Positions 1-11,300 of a stretch of DNA of 64,000 nt are shown piece by piece; the first letter of the stretch is position 1, and each line of letters begins with the position of its first letter. This stretch comes from Yponomeuta sedellus (taxonomy: Eukaryota > Arthropoda > Insecta > Lepidoptera > Yponomeutidae). The notes beneath the pieces are model-generated. The model did not search any database. It saw nothing but the letters and a program-made list of their open reading frames with translations, and was not told the DNA's origin. The stretch lies in assembly GCA_934045075.1 (NCBI GenBank), contig OW203730.1, positions 5,468,785-5,532,784 on the forward strand, written 5' to 3'. Both the position numbers and the translations under genes were made by a program.

Positions 1-122
1 TACTTGTGTGCCTCTCCTGGGAAAGACCTCCGAATACAGTCTAGTGTTTTTGGTCCTAGGCCACTTCAAACCACTCCAGCAGATGTTGGTCGAAAGCATC
101 TTATTTCAGGGAAGATCGGGTG
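1..122 (+). other. possible 3' part of a coding exon (weak)
   Basis: Frame 1 is open from the window edge for 41 codons and reaches a stop just past a strong splice donor (GTGAGT at 123-128). The predicted peptide is of mixed composition (it contains SSVFGPRPLQTTPADVGRKH) and does not look like a repeat. I do not recognise the protein. The upstream part lies outside the window and no continuation exon was identified downstream, so it may equally be chance. Confidence 0.25.
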
Positions 123-439
123 GTGAGTGATATACGAAGGGTCCCTCCAGACAGATTGTAAGCTAGGGAACCGCCGGTCTGACTGTTCTTGGTCGGATGT
201 TATATTTATAGTATGTCACGTAACACTTTAATTGCGCGATGCGGGAATGTTGGAATATACCGCATGATCGCAGAGTTGACAGTGGTCGCCACAATCTCTA
301 TACCGTTTCCTAAGGTGGTTCTATAGTGAGCCGTGTCCCAAGTGCACTCTAGAGCTTCTACAGCCAGTCGTGTTCGAAGTGCCCGCTAGAGCATTGCTCG
401 CTTCTACCTAATGTTGGTTAAGAGGGCATTTCGCATACA

Positions 440-589
440 AACGTAGTTTGGTTTAGTTCAAGAAGGTCATTACGGATCGCAATGTCATTTCACATAATTA
501 TATGTTTGGATGTATGCTTATTGCTTATTGTGCTTGTTGGCGATCCGGCAATTCATTTGTAAACAAAAATTAAAACCAAACTACGTTTA
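440..589. repeat. small inverted-repeat element (MITE-like)
   Basis: AAACGTAGTTTGGTTT at 440-455 is exactly reversed at 574-589, enclosing about 118 bp of AT-rich DNA. The size and terminal inverted repeats suggest a MITE; no target-site duplication was established. Confidence 0.4.
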
Positions 590-899
590 TACGGGATTGG
601 CTCCTCAAGGGGAGGATTTTATTGCGTCTAAAATAAAAACGTCCGTACATAAAGTCACAGTTTCGTGCTATTTCGAACAAAATACTTTGATTTTCATTCT
701 GACTTTGAATATTGTTATAGGTAATATTACCTACATTTCCTTTGTTCCATTTTGGTACCAATTTGAAATGAAATTGTAAAACTGAGTTTATTTACAACAC
801 CGTAGTTCGTTTGACCTTGTCATACGTACAATAAAGGAGTAGATATAAAAGTAAATTAGAGAGATAATTATTATATTACATACACACGTATGAAGGGTA

Positions 900-1010
900 G
901 GCACATACCATGGCTTGCCATTTTCCGCAATCCTTTTAGACCTCTTTTGCTCCATCAACATTCATAAGTCATTGCATGCACGCACGCCGCTTCCGGGTGC
1001 TTTTTACGTA
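900..1010 (-). repeat. interspersed repeat family I, fragment
   Basis: The stretch ending in CATTGCATGCACGCACGCCG followed by CTTCCGGGTGCTTTTTA recurs at 58,575-58,720; related segments sit at 37,195-37,275 and 52,605-52,725. No coding potential is seen. Confidence 0.5.
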
Positions 1011-1299
1011 TATACAAGTCTTTAAATCCATAGGTCCAGACTGTACAGTGTGTGATATTTTTGTTGTACTATCCTTACTTTATTTTCACTTTGGTCCGGT
1101 GATTGTCACCCGACATGTATTTAAAAATATTGTATCTCCTGAAAGATATACCCTCGGGTCGTAAGGAGTCTTCGTCAAATAAAGCAAGCTTATTTCTCGG
1201 TATGTTCATTCTGTATGAGTCGTAGTTTTTATCCTCGGGCACGGGCGCCTTAACCGGATTAACTTTTACATCAGTTTTTGAGAGAAAGTAGTAAACTAT

Positions 1300-2016
1300 G
1301 TTTTACAGGTGTCCTGCCTTTTCGCAGAAAATTGTTATGCTGATTATCACTTGCCAACCAACGTTTCACCTATTTTTTAAGTTGACAACAAACGATTTAC
1401 AAATTTTTGTACTGCAATGTTTCATTTGGTAGGATTATTGTTAAGCTGATTATTATAATGACACAAAACGTTTTGGGAATTTATTATTTGTCAAGTCTTT
1501 TACTAGGCAAACAACTATTATATGAATAAAGTTTCGTCAGTGTAAGTTCCCTTTTCATACATTGATTTTATGATAAAAAAAAAATATTTGCATTTTTTAT
1601 TTAAGAAAAATATTACTGGGAATGGAAATATTACTGGCTAGAGAGGTGGCCGACGAGACTCAATCTGCGACAAAAATATAGGTGCGACGAAGCGCGTAGC
1701 GTAGCGGAGCGCGAAGGAGCGTGTTAGGTTGAACATGTAAGACCGACGGTTCTCTGCCTTTTTGCAGAAAAAATTTTGGCCGACCGAATGAATATTACGC
1801 GTAAAATATACGCTACGCTAGTTGGCATTTTGAAAGATTTCATTATAAAAAGCAAAGCAAACAAACAGTTGGCAACTACGAGGTTGGGAAATCAAAAAAA
1901 TATATGAATAGTTGGCAAATGATTATTCCGCAAAGTAATATTATTTGAAACGTTACGAGTAGTTGCCAAATGATAATCGGCCGAAAATGTTTCTGCAAAA
2001 AGGCAGAGAACCGTTT
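1300..2016. repeat. composite MITE-like region
   Basis: The clearest unit is 1746-2014, whose 37-bp ends (1746-1782 and 1978-2014, containing TTCTCTGCCTTTTTGCAGAA) are inverted copies. A further related end (CTGCCTTTTCGCAGAAAATT) lies near 1315. Inside are diverged repeats of AGTTGGCAAATGATTATTCC. A GC-rich segment at 1657-1742 recurs inverted at 50,333-50,424. No transposase frame was found, so this is non-autonomous DNA. Confidence 0.55.
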
Positions 2017-2363
2017 AACAGGCATGCTTCTTTTCGTCTTTCAGACATGACACTGTAGACATAAATTGGGATGTTGCACTCAGTACAGTTCAGTACACAT
2101 CACGTCAAGCTTTACTTGAGTGAACTACTCACTTACCTTACAAGTTTTGATACTAAAATAGTAGTTTGGGACGGGGACAAGTCATTGTGTCTAAGTTATT
2201 TAAGATAAGATAAGGATATTCTTTTTTTTATGTGCTGTACTGTTATTGTTTATGTCTCTTATTTGTTTTTGGTATCAACCCTTTTTTAATGACAATTAAG
2301 TTACATATATATAGCTACTATAGGATATTATTTATTGTACACTGGAAAAACCACAAATACATA

Positions 2364-2613
2364 TTTTAAAAACCTATTTAGAGGCTAAAAATTCTCCCCT
2401 GCCGGGACTCGAACCCGCGACCTCTGGCTAACCGTGCCAGCGCTCACCCAACTGAGCTAGTAGGCGACTTACCGGCTTCAGTGAAATTTCGAACCTCTTT
2501 ACAATAAATACTCTTAGCCAGAGGTAGCGGGGTCGAGTCCCGGCATGGGTGGAATTTTTAGCCTCTAAATAGGTTTTTAAAATTGTCCTTAGCACGGGTT
2601 AGTGCATTAAAAA
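2364..2613. repeat. SINE-A pair in head-to-head inverted arrangement
   Basis: 2364-2505 is a minus-strand copy of the tRNA-like SINE-A; a second plus-strand partial copy follows at 2515-2613. The two share about 65 bp as inverted arms (B-box, right-hand body and tail). SINE-A carries a tRNA-like A box (TAGCTCAGTTGG in better copies) and B box (GGTTCGAATCC). Confidence 0.75.
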
Positions 2614-2708
2614 GAATATAACAAATACATAATTACAAAGAAATAAAATAATTACAAAGGTACATTGTACAATTAAATTGGCGGCCTTATTACTCTTTAT
2701 TTGGAACT

Positions 2709-2925
2709 AGCTGTGCCCCGCGTTGTTACCCGCAGTTTATAGACATTTTCCCGCACCAAAACGTAGCCTATGTGTTAATTCAGGGCGTCGGCTAACTCCT
2801 TAAGAAAATTTAATTAAAATCGCTCCTGCCGTTTCGACGTCAAAAAGTAACAAACATTCATACTCATAAACTTTCGCTTTTAAAATATTAGTGTGTTTTC
2901 AAACTTAACAAGCGCAGAAGCGCTT
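2709..2925 (+). repeat. lepidopteran interspersed repeat family E
   Basis: Begins CTAGCTGTGCCCCGCG and ends near CTTTCGCTTTTAAAATATTA. The same consensus appears at 12,465-12,765, 14,800-15,127, 15,271-15,480, 55,262-55,485 and 61,229-61,437. Such tails are widespread in moth and butterfly genomes; the element class is not assigned here. Confidence 0.65.
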
Positions 2926-3589
2926 TGTATCTCTATAATAATACCAAATAAACATTGTACGAGTATCTGATCTATCAAAAGTCAATTTATTGCAGTGGGT
3001 CCCCGGTTGGTCCGCTATTGTACAATTACTTCACGACGGGTGCGCTAGAAGACTCATTTGCTTTGAAATCGATTGACTGGAGCATAAATTGCATGCTTTA
3101 ACGACCCTTTTACGTAGCTCTGTCGGTTTATGGACCGTAAAAACGCTGACTGCTGAGTTTTTTGGTTAGTGTATTTTGAGGAATTCATTGCGGGCGTGTT
3201 TCAAGTTCATTATTTATATGCAGTGGTATTTTTGGCCAACTTCAAAAAAGGTCGAAGAGGTTTTTGATTTGTTCGTATATTTTTTTATGTAAGAAAAAAA
3301 AAACAACAAATAGTAAAAACTTCCAAAGGCAATTTTTATTTTTTTATTTTATTTAATACGGAGCACTAACCAAACACGCACTTACAAATTTTTCAGTAAT
3401 ATTTAAGGGTCTGCATCCCTTTAACGGCGCCTGCCCAACATTACTATGTACTAGTATGTTTGTTGAGAGATAAAAAATATTTATTTATTGTTTTATATTT
3501 TGGTTGCACTAAAATTTTAAAAAGAATATCGGACTACACGGAGTCAGATTTTATTTATTCTGTAACTTTAATCAATTCCTTTAAAGGAA

Positions 3590-3835
3590 CAGAGGTAGTC
3601 TCATAAAAACTTCAAAGTGATCTCATAAAAACTTCAAAGTGGTCTAATGAAAAATTGGTGAAGATCTGTGGATCGGATCCACGAGATAATTTGTCAAACT
3701 GAAATGAATGAAATTAATTGAAATGAATGAAATGAATTTATTTTATTGAAATGAATGAAATGAATTTATTTGTAACCAATGAATGAAATGAATTTATTTG
3801 TAACCAAAATTAAATTAATCAAACTATACCTACAA
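3590..3835 (+). repeat. local tandem repeats
   Basis: Two 25-26 bp copies containing TCATAAAAACTTCAAAGTG (about 3600-3645) are followed by several units of GAAATGAATGAAATGAATTT (about 3700-3800). The DNA between 2930 and 4700 is otherwise AT-rich with no supported gene. Confidence 0.6.
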
Positions 3836-4715
3836 TTTGTAAAGACACTATATCTTCAAGAAGAAGGAGAATAAGAAAAGAAGAGGCGAATAACTCTTTA
3901 CCATATCAAACAAAAACAAACGATGACTATCTTTGTTACTTGAAGGATGGTTTTATATCAAGGTGAATATGTAATAGTGGGTTCTATGAATAATATAGTC
4001 TCCAATTCTGGTGCACATCGATTACAATCCGGATACATTTCAGTGCGTGTTTTTAAAAAGTCGGGTTTTTCATCAAATTATCTTTTCGTATTATTTATAT
4101 ACGTGGCCAACTTACACGTATAACTTATTAAAATACATGTATTAAGGTTTCTTGTTACACTTTACTGCCAAAGACACAAATGATTGATGGTTTAATATAC
4201 CACTCGCACAATACATATTTTTGTTGATTGGAGTGAGCGTTTGATAGATAATAAAGTCACGGTTATCCTATAAAAATTTTTCTTACCATGTTTCTAATTT
4301 TTGAATGAAAAAAATTTATTCCAGAAAATAATAATTTTGGAAACAACTTTTCTTTAACGAAAATAGGAAAACCAAATGTGTATTTAAAATATCCTTAAAT
4401 ATCGAAAGTGTACCATACTGTATATTACAAATGCCAAAAATGTCATATTGTGCGAGCGAGACAGCATGTTCTACGTAAGAGCAGCCAGGCTGCTTGCTAT
4501 CGACTGTACTTATTATAAAGGTAAGTTAATTTCAAACTTTTTGTGAACGACCTTTTAATTTAGTCGAAGCCGCATAGATTACAAAAAATAATAGCTGATT
4601 ACTTTGACAGTCACTCAGTCAAGTAGACTGTCAAATGTCATTTAGGAAAGAAAGAGCAGTGTATCACAGAAAAAAATATCAAGAACAATCTGGATTATTT
4701 TGTTAGCAAAACACA

Positions 4716-5759
4716 ATGCCGAGGAGTCGAAAGAAAAAGGACACCAAAGAGGCGTCGCCCCCCGACAAAGGATTAATGATGAGGACGCTCGGTCCGAGGG
4801 ACCCCGAGTCAGCTACATCTGCACACACTGCAGGAACCCCAGTTGCAGGCAGCTCATCAGACAGACCAGAAAGACATCGCGAAAGCACTAAAATCACCTT
4901 CAGAACCACACTGGAAGAAAGACAACAGTGGTGGATATGCGTCTACAATCCTGAAACGAAAGAGTTCCTCGGCAGAACACCCAAAAGCTGGATGTACATA
5001 ATCTCCTACTCAGTCCTCTATTTCCTTTTCCTGTCATCTTATACTATGCTCTTCCTCTACCTATCATTGATCATAGTGAAGAACACAGAAGTATTTGACG
5101 TCGAGAGGATATTCATGTCGACTTACGCGGAGCACGGCATAGGCCTGTCGGCCACGCCTACCGCTGTCCAGAGCATGGGAAACTTGATTTGGTACCAGAA
5201 AGGAGATCAGAAGCAAATAGAGCCGTATGTCAGGGCACTGGATGATTTATTACAGAACAACAAAGCGAGGAGAAAGAGGCAAGGGGGAATAGAGCATTTG
5301 GGCCCATGTGGTTCACCCCCTTATGGCTACGGCGATAGTCCATGCGTCGTTTTCCGAATAAACAAGCTGCTAGGATGGTCAGCCAAAGCGTTGACGCCTG
5401 ATTCCCCCCTGACGAAAGAGGCGCCAGCCGAAGTGAAGACCTGGGTGGCGTCAAAGCAGATGTTATGGTTCCACTGTGGTGGTTATTACCCGTGGGATAG
5501 AGATCATTTGCTTGACATAAAGTATTATCCCGACCCGCCCGGCATTGACCCAAGTTTTTACCCTCAAAATGTGAGCAGTCCATCGCCATTAGTTGCTGCG
5601 CAGTTCAAGCGATTCACTCTCGGGATCTCCTTAGTGATTGAGTGCAAATTATGGCATGATACAGGAACGTCCTCGATCGGTTTCGTCCTGTACGTGGCTC
5701 CAAGTCGAAAGTTCTATCTCCGGGACAATAGGACTTTTTCAAATGTCGATCGTTTATGA
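4716..5759 (+). CDS. Na+/K+-ATPase beta subunit, nervana-like
   Basis: Encodes 347 residues with the type II membrane topology of Na+/K+-ATPase beta subunits, the glycoprotein partner needed for folding and surface delivery of the pump alpha subunit. Seen: a long charged cytoplasmic N-terminus (1-90) with the family motif around WWICVYNPETKEFLGRTPKSW (residues 72-92), one transmembrane segment (about 93-121), and an ectodomain ending in the family block FKRFTLGISLVIECKLW (297-313). Ectodomain cysteines are at 198, 210, 254 and 310, which fit the second and third beta-subunit disulfides; the usual first pair is absent. N-glycosylation sequons occur at N285 and N338. A basic RRKR stretch is at 185-188. 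The whole frame is intronless, unlike usual nervana genes, so a retrocopy or an old single-exon paralogue is likely. ATG at 4716 is the first in frame and has an acceptable context (ACACAATG). Family assignment is firm; which paralogue is not. Confidence 0.9.
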   Translation: MPRSRKKKDTKEASPPDKGLMMRTLGPRDPESATSAHTAGTPVAGSSSDRPERHRESTKITFRTTLEERQQWWICVYNPETKEFLGRTPKSWMYIISYSVLYFLFLSSYTMLFLYLSLIIVKNTEVFDVERIFMSTYAEHGIGLSATPTAVQSMGNLIWYQKGDQKQIEPYVRALDDLLQNNKARRKRQGGIEHLGPCGSPPYGYGDSPCVVFRINKLLGWSAKALTPDSPLTKEAPAEVKTWVASKQMLWFHCGGYYPWDRDHLLDIKYYPDPPGIDPSFYPQNVSSPSPLVAAQFKRFTLGISLVIECKLWHDTGTSSIGFVLYVAPSRKFYLRDNRTFSNVDRL

Positions 5760-5864
5760 GAAAATGTATGTAACTTTTATATAGTTACGATACCGTGCGT
5801 GTAAATAAGATACAATTAGTCAATAATTCCTGTTGTATTCATGGCATCTCTAAGTAAAGTTGAT

Positions 5865-5870
5865 ATTAAA
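5865..5870 (+). terminator. candidate poly(A) signal ATTAAA
   Basis: ATTAAA lies 105 nt after the stop of the beta-subunit gene. No canonical AATAAA is closer. Position and sequence only; transcript end not shown. Confidence 0.35.
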
Positions 5871-5959
5871 AGATTATACTTATTATTTGCAATCAAATCA
5901 TTGTGAGATCATTTTGTTAGAAAAAATCTTTTGCCTTTAGCCATCTACGTAATGAGATG

Positions 5960-6215
5960 GTTTATACAGCATGCAGTGGCACCTTCACTCACATTTAATG
6001 GATTAAGAGACCATTCGGACGCTGTAGTGCCTGGGACATTCTTTTAGATGGAGTAGGCTTGCCCAACACCTATACCATTCTTACAGCCTAGCCCGCTGAA
6101 AAGACAAGTCAATACGTGCGGTGCCACCCAAGCCCCAGGTTTCCTTACGAAGTTGTCCTTTTCGGTTAGCGTATGGTATTGCTAGTACAAAAGTATGTAA
6201 CTTTTCCATATCAAA
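5960..6215 (-). repeat. interspersed repeat families K and B, fragments
   Basis: 5960-6080 is an inverted match to 48,570-48,690 (shared pieces include CCTACTCCATC and AGTGAAGGTGCCAC in the latter orientation) and partly to 37,085-37,155. It is followed by SINE-B-like sequence (TTAGCGTATGGTATTGCTA). Confidence 0.5.
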
Positions 6216-6219
6216 GCTT

Positions 6220-6393
6220 GTATGTCCCCACTGGGGTTGATATGGGCGGGCGCGGCTCTCTTCAAGCATCGCAGGAAGGATAGGCCATACTCCACTACGG
6301 GGGCCAAGTCCGGGTTGGTAGAGGATTGTAAGACAGTGGCCGGCCTTACTGTCAGAAGTTATCAAGCCGCCCATAAGGTCTCTGACATGGCTT
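6220..6393 (-). repeat. family C SINE (5S-like), 5'-truncated copy
   Basis: Minus-strand copy retaining the right half of the family C consensus, from the TGACAGTAAGG block to the GTGGGGACATACA end. A tRNA-like remnant of SINE-B (AGAATCGAACGTGGGTCTCT) follows at about 6460-6530. Confidence 0.7.
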
Positions 6394-6904
6394 CGGTCAT
6401 GTCAGAGACTTTTAAACCAACTTATAGGAAACAAACAATTTATAGGTATATTTCCTCACTAAGAATCGAACGTGGGTCTCTCGTTTGTGAGTCCATTGCT
6501 CTACCCACTGGGCTATCACTGCCTACTAAAACAGCTTCGTAAAATTGGAACTGACTACGTCAAAAATGAGCGCTATTGCTGATTTCTACATTTGCTCCGA
6601 AATAAATATGATGTTATCATAAAGTAGGTATATCGAGTCTATAATTCAGTTTATAGCGATGTGTGAGACTCGATCTCGAATTCGATCAACGACCGTCCAT
6701 GCTCTGAATTTCAGATGTGTGTTTTGTCGCTAGTCTTCGAATAAAATAAGGCACGATCATTATTTATCAACAGAAGTTTAACTTGACCCAACTTTCAGAT
6801 TAAAACTGCCGGCATTTTTCTGAATGTAAGTAGAGTTATTTTTGAGTTAGTTTTGTTGTTATTTAAATTGATTGTATACTAAAATGATAATTATAAATAT
6901 TTGT

Positions 6905-7213
6905 TTACGTATGTAGTCTATAAACGTCTCATTGCAGGGCACAGGCCTTCTCTCAGACAGAGTATAGGCTTAATTACCACGGGTGCCCACCGCGGATTGG
7001 CAATTTCAAGCGCTGAGGTATTGGAACTCCCCTGGCACACAAGTTTCCTCACGATGTTTTTCTTCAAGGTTAGCGAGTGGCATAGCTACTGTAACTTCAC
7101 ATATGTACATAAATTAGAAAACAAAGTCATCATTGGTGCATGTACGCACTGGGAATCGAAGCTGGGTCTCTCGCTTCCGAGTTCATCGTTTCACCCACTG
7201 AGCTGCCGCCGCT
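6905..7213 (-). repeat. SINE-B, tRNA-derived
   Basis: On the minus strand the unit starts with a tRNA-like head at about 7213-7141: A box like GGCAGCTCAGTGGGTG and a B-box-like CTTCGATTCCC. The body contains GCCCACCGCGGATTGGCAAT and the tail GCCTATACTCTGTCTGAGAG. Other copies: 27,488-27,690, 35,766-35,868, 47,599-47,812, 49,500-49,620. Confidence 0.7.
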
Positions 7214-7439
7214 AATATGATAAATTTGAAAAATCAAAAGAATCTGATTCAGGTACAGGCTTTTCTTAGGCTATTTGTTTTTAATTGCTTATCAGAAACA
7301 ATGTTGCAGAAACAAATTATAACGACTAATATCCTCATTAATAAACCTTTTACTACTGACTAAACTTTAAACTGCACTTGAGTAGTGTCTTGAGGGCTCG
7401 TGTTTGTATAAATAACACCGTAATCATTTATTTATCAAT

Positions 7440-7600
7440 TCCTTTGTGGCACTCGGTCACTAATCGATCGGCACTAGCTGGCCTGAATTGGAGGCTGCCG
7501 CGGACCACCGTCAGAAGTGGAAATCTGTGGTTGAGGCCCTATGCTCCGCTAGGAGTTAAAGGACCAAAGAAGAACAAGAAGAATTCCTTTGTTGCACTTA
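7440..7600 (+). pseudogene. LINE (jockey-superfamily-like) ORF2 C-terminal relic
   Basis: Frame from 7485 reads ELEAAADHRQKWKSVVEALC and a few more residues before TAA at 7557-7559. The D-R/H-x-x-W-x-x-x-V-x-A-L-C pattern is the usual C-terminal end of insect non-LTR retrotransposon reverse-transcriptase ORFs. No upstream domains remain. Confidence 0.6.
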
Positions 7601-7918
7601 AATAAATGTACAATATTTAATGCTTTGTTTATTACTTTTCAACAGGCCACGCCGCGCTCTAGAGCACTTAGGGCTTTCGGTACTGACTGAAAATCAGCGC
7701 TGAGGGTTCACGCCCTCAGCACTATGATGAGTCGGTTTCCATTTGCAGCAGCAGAGACACACCGCGACAAAGTTTGTAATGTGTTTTTAGTTATTTTTAC
7801 GGTCAATACTCTCTTTGTCTTTGTACTTTAATTTATTTTTGTAAAACTGTTGTTGCAATAAATGTTTTTCTTTCTTTTGGTAAGCATTTAACACACATTA
7901 CGATACGATTTCAACTAT

Positions 7919-8267
7919 GGTATGTCCCCATTGCTGGGGCACGGGTCTCTTCCTGCATCGCAGGAAGGCTAGGACATACTCCACCACGGGGCCAAGTCCG
8001 GGTTGATGGAGTGGAGATTGTAAAGCAGTGGCGAGCCTCACGGTCAGAAGTTAGCAAGCCGGCCATAAGGTCTCTGGCATGGCTTAACGACTGCCAACGG
8101 CTTTAACGTACCTTGCGAAGCACGGAAGCGCTCGAAGAAATGCCCTTAGCGGTTCTCACGGGATGGTTACCCATCCTGACCGCGCCTGTTGTTGCTTAAC
8201 ACAAGTGATTGATTTCAATCACTTGGTAGACTAGGCCACGAGCGCTTCCCTAGGCCACGAGCGCTAA
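7919..8267 (-). repeat. family C SINE, near full length
   Basis: Minus-strand copy. Its far end carries the GCGCTCGTGGCCTAG terminus twice in tandem (8231-8266), a terminal duplication not seen in the other copies. Confidence 0.75.
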
Positions 8268-8845
8268 CACACATTCAGTTACAAAAGCTCGTGAGTGTAA
8301 CCCCAAAGGGTAGGCAGATATCTATACCATCGCCCGCACGCTAACTGTTTTACACACAGGCTACATTAAATAATGGTATGTCCGTCTGTACTTCTTCCAT
8401 TTTACTATCGAAGTCCAAAGTAGGCCAGACCAAGGCTTTTCAGAACATCTATAAAATCTAACCAGATTAACTCTACCCCTTCCAATGCCTTGCTTCGTAT
8501 TGGCTACTGTCGACGAGTTTGCAAAAGCGGGGTCTTCAATATTGGTCGCGTTTAATTTATTTCATTTACTTATCCTATGGTTTGTTTTTATTAGCATCGA
8601 AGGTCTCTCAGTTATTCGGGTCGTCTGGAAAGGTTTTTTATTTGTTTTATTATTCGTGTACATCTCTCTTAGAGGTGGAAAGCAGGAATGGAGGCATTTG
8701 GCTAGCCTCAAAAGACGCTAAGTAAATAATATTCATGGAAATTTGGTGCATCTAAACATTCTTCCTAGAGTGCTCGACTTTGTTGGTATTAAGTTGAGTA
8801 AAGATAATTTGGTCACAGCGATCAGGCTCCGTTCTGGACATATGT
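8268..8845. other. intergenic, no gene supported
   Basis: A short SINE-derived piece (AAAGGGTAGGCAGATATCTA) is at about 8308. Open frames at 8485-8725 are short, lack any recognisable motif and overlap each other; I see no gene. Confidence 0.5.
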
Positions 8846-9210
8846 TATCAACCCTTTGTATGTCCCTAGTGCTGGGGCACGGGTCTCTTTCTGCATCGCA
8901 GGAAGGTTACACCACACCCCACCACGGGGGCCAAGTCCGGGTTGGTGGAGGATTGTAAGACAGTGGCGGGTCTGACTGTCAGAAGCTATCAAGCCGCCCG
9001 TAAGGCCTCTGACATGGCTTAACGTTTGTCATTACGTGACAGCCGACAACAATGGCTTAGCGTATCTTGCAAAGCACGGAAGCACTCGGAAAAAAATCCA
9101 CTAGCTGTAAACACGGGATGGTCACCCATCCAGCGCCTGACCGTGCCTGTTGTTGCTTCACCTTAGAGATTGATTACAATCACTCGGTTCCACTAGGCCA
9201 TGAACGTTTC
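8846..9210 (-). repeat. family C SINE, full length
   Basis: One of the most complete copies, running from CTTTGTATGTCCCTA to AGGCCATGAACG. On the minus strand the 5S-like block GGATGGGTGACC lies at about 9119-9132. Confidence 0.8.
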
Positions 9211-9278
9211 GTCTGATTTCGTTTGCTTATGAATAAAATAAACAGCCAAAATTCGTCAGTAGTGATGCTAAGGAAGAT

Positions 9279-9372
9279 CAGTTGGAAAGAGCGCTGGCAC
9301 GGATAGCCAGAGGTCGCGGGTTCGAATCGCGGCATGGGTGGAATTTTTAGCCTCTAAATAGGTTGTTAAAAA
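9279..9372 (+). repeat. SINE-A, 5'-truncated
   Basis: Starts inside the A box (CAGTTGGAAAGAGCGCTGGC), retains the B box and the tail GCCTCTAAATAGG. Confidence 0.75.
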
Positions 9373-9760
9373 TTTGTTTTAATATTCTTTCTACGAGATT
9401 AAAACCTCCCATTCGCATGAACATGGTATTGCCAGATTTCCACACCCTCAATGTAAGTATAGTTCGTTGTTAACTCTACCCGCTCCCAGACTACATACTC
9501 GTAGAATGGGAATCGCCTCATTTTCAAGCAGCGTTTAAGAAACGACGTGTGTGATATTTTGAATGGAAAGTGCTCCGTAAGTGACCCTCGTAACTTATGG
9601 AAATAGTTTATGAATGGTTTATCTACAAAATAAGGATTAATAGTTTTCTCCTTTGCTCATTTTCCTCGAGGTAGTGCTAAGACGTACTAAGATAACAATT
9701 TAAAACTTTGGCCCGGTATTTTAAAACCTCACGATTGTCATACGCGCGTCATTCGCGATC

Positions 9761-9866
9761 TCCACCAACCCGGACTTGGCCCCCGTGGTGGAGTAAGGCC
9801 TAACCTTCCTACGATGCAGGAAGAGACCTATGCCCCCGCAGTGGGGACATACATGGGTTGATATCG
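9761..9866 (+). repeat. family C SINE, 3' fragment
   Basis: Plus-strand fragment from CTCCACCAACCCGGACTTGG to ATGGGTTGATATCG. It lies 75 bp from an opposite-strand copy at 9941-10,298. Confidence 0.7.
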
Positions 9867-9940
9867 ATTGTCATACAAAGTTATACATTTAATGTATTCG
9901 TGATGATTTATTAGGAAACGTTAATTATCTACCTCATGTC

Positions 9941-10298
9941 ATCATCAACCCATTATGTCCCCACCGAGGGGCACGGGTCTCCGAGGAAGGTATGGGCCAT
10001 ACTCTACCACGGGGGCCAAGTCCAGATTGGTGGAGGCTTGCAAAAATAGTGGCTGGTCTTACTGTCAGAAGTTCTCAAGCCTCCCTAAGGCCTCTGACTT
10101 GGCTTAACGACTGCCATCTATCGACGGCAGCCGGCACCAACTGCTTAACGTGCCTTGCGAAGCACGGAACCGCTCGGAAAAATGCCACTAGCGTTAGTCA
10201 TAGATGTTTTACCCATCCATGCACTGAACGCGCACTGTGTTGCTTAACCTTCGTGATCGTTTAAGGTCACTCAGGCAGCCGGGGCCACGAGTTATTCC
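9941..10298 (-). repeat. family C SINE, near full length
   Basis: Minus-strand copy with a small internal deletion in the GGTCTCC-GAGGAAGG region. It contains a spurious 90-codon open frame. Confidence 0.75.
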
Positions 10299-10975
10299 TC
10301 TACCTCACCTCGGGTAATAATTATCATATTACATTAATTGTTCGGCTTTTTCTTTTATAGGATTTTTTCAACGGTAGTGTAATATGCGCCTTATTGTGAT
10401 TATTCGCAATTAATAGCTTTATAAACCTTTTTTGTACACAGATACTTTGATCAGACATCAGATCTTTGTAATACTGGTTTTAAAAAAAATATATTATTTG
10501 TCACGAAACCGTATTTTAAATTATTGTTATTCCATATTCGATTACCACCAAGCAACATAAATATCAAGTACAGCATCAAAGAAAGAGACGAAACAACTAT
10601 TTCTTTCTCCCTCTACATGAAGTACCTTGTTAAAAAAAATCGCTAAAATACGGGAACGCCCTTTGTCATTAAATTAATCACCAATCAATTCAAACCAATA
10701 TCATTAGACTTCAGTTTTTTTAAACTCTATCTCTAGCATTAAAATAATCGTTCCCACTTTTTTTTCAATTGTATATGTATACTCTTCCAACGGAACACAA
10801 AGTAAATCTGCCGCAAAATAAAACGTACTCGCAGGGTTAATGGCTAACCCTTGTCATGTGTAGTCTTTTATTTAGTATCTACGGTACAGTAATTTTAACG
10901 ATTATTTTCCTACATGATCCTAGCCTCAGTAGAAATAAAACTTAAACCGAGTGTAACAATCATTCACAGAAAGTA
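10299..10975. other. intergenic, AT-rich, nothing recognised
   Basis: No coding signature, repeat copy or inverted repeat was recognised in this stretch. Confidence 0.5.
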
Positions 10976-10977
10976 GC

Positions 10978-11225
10978 GTACGTAATACAGAGAATATTGT
11001 AAGGAGGTTCGAAATTTCATTGATGCCGGTAAATCGCCCATTAGCTCAGTTAGAAAGAGCGCTGGCACGGATAGCCAGAGGTCGCGGGTTCGAATGCCGG
11101 CATGAGTAGAATTTTTAGCCTCTAGATAGATAGATAGAGAACACTTTATTGTACATAAAAGTGGAAATTAGACAGATATTTCTTAACCTAAGAGGTTTCT
11201 ATATCTAAATAGGTTTTTACAATGT
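10978..11225 (+). repeat. SINE-A interrupted by a GATA-repeat element
   Basis: SINE-A from CGTAATACAGAGAATATTG to GCCTCTA (about 11,127). It is broken by (AGAT)n-AGAACACTTTATTGTACAT sequence and resumes at CTAAATAGGTTTTTAC (about 11,205). Confidence 0.7.
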
Positions 11226-11300
11226 AACGTGTATTTTACAGAGTTGTCTAAAGAATGTAGGTAGTATTTTTGAACTAAAACTTTCGTAAGCACAACACAT

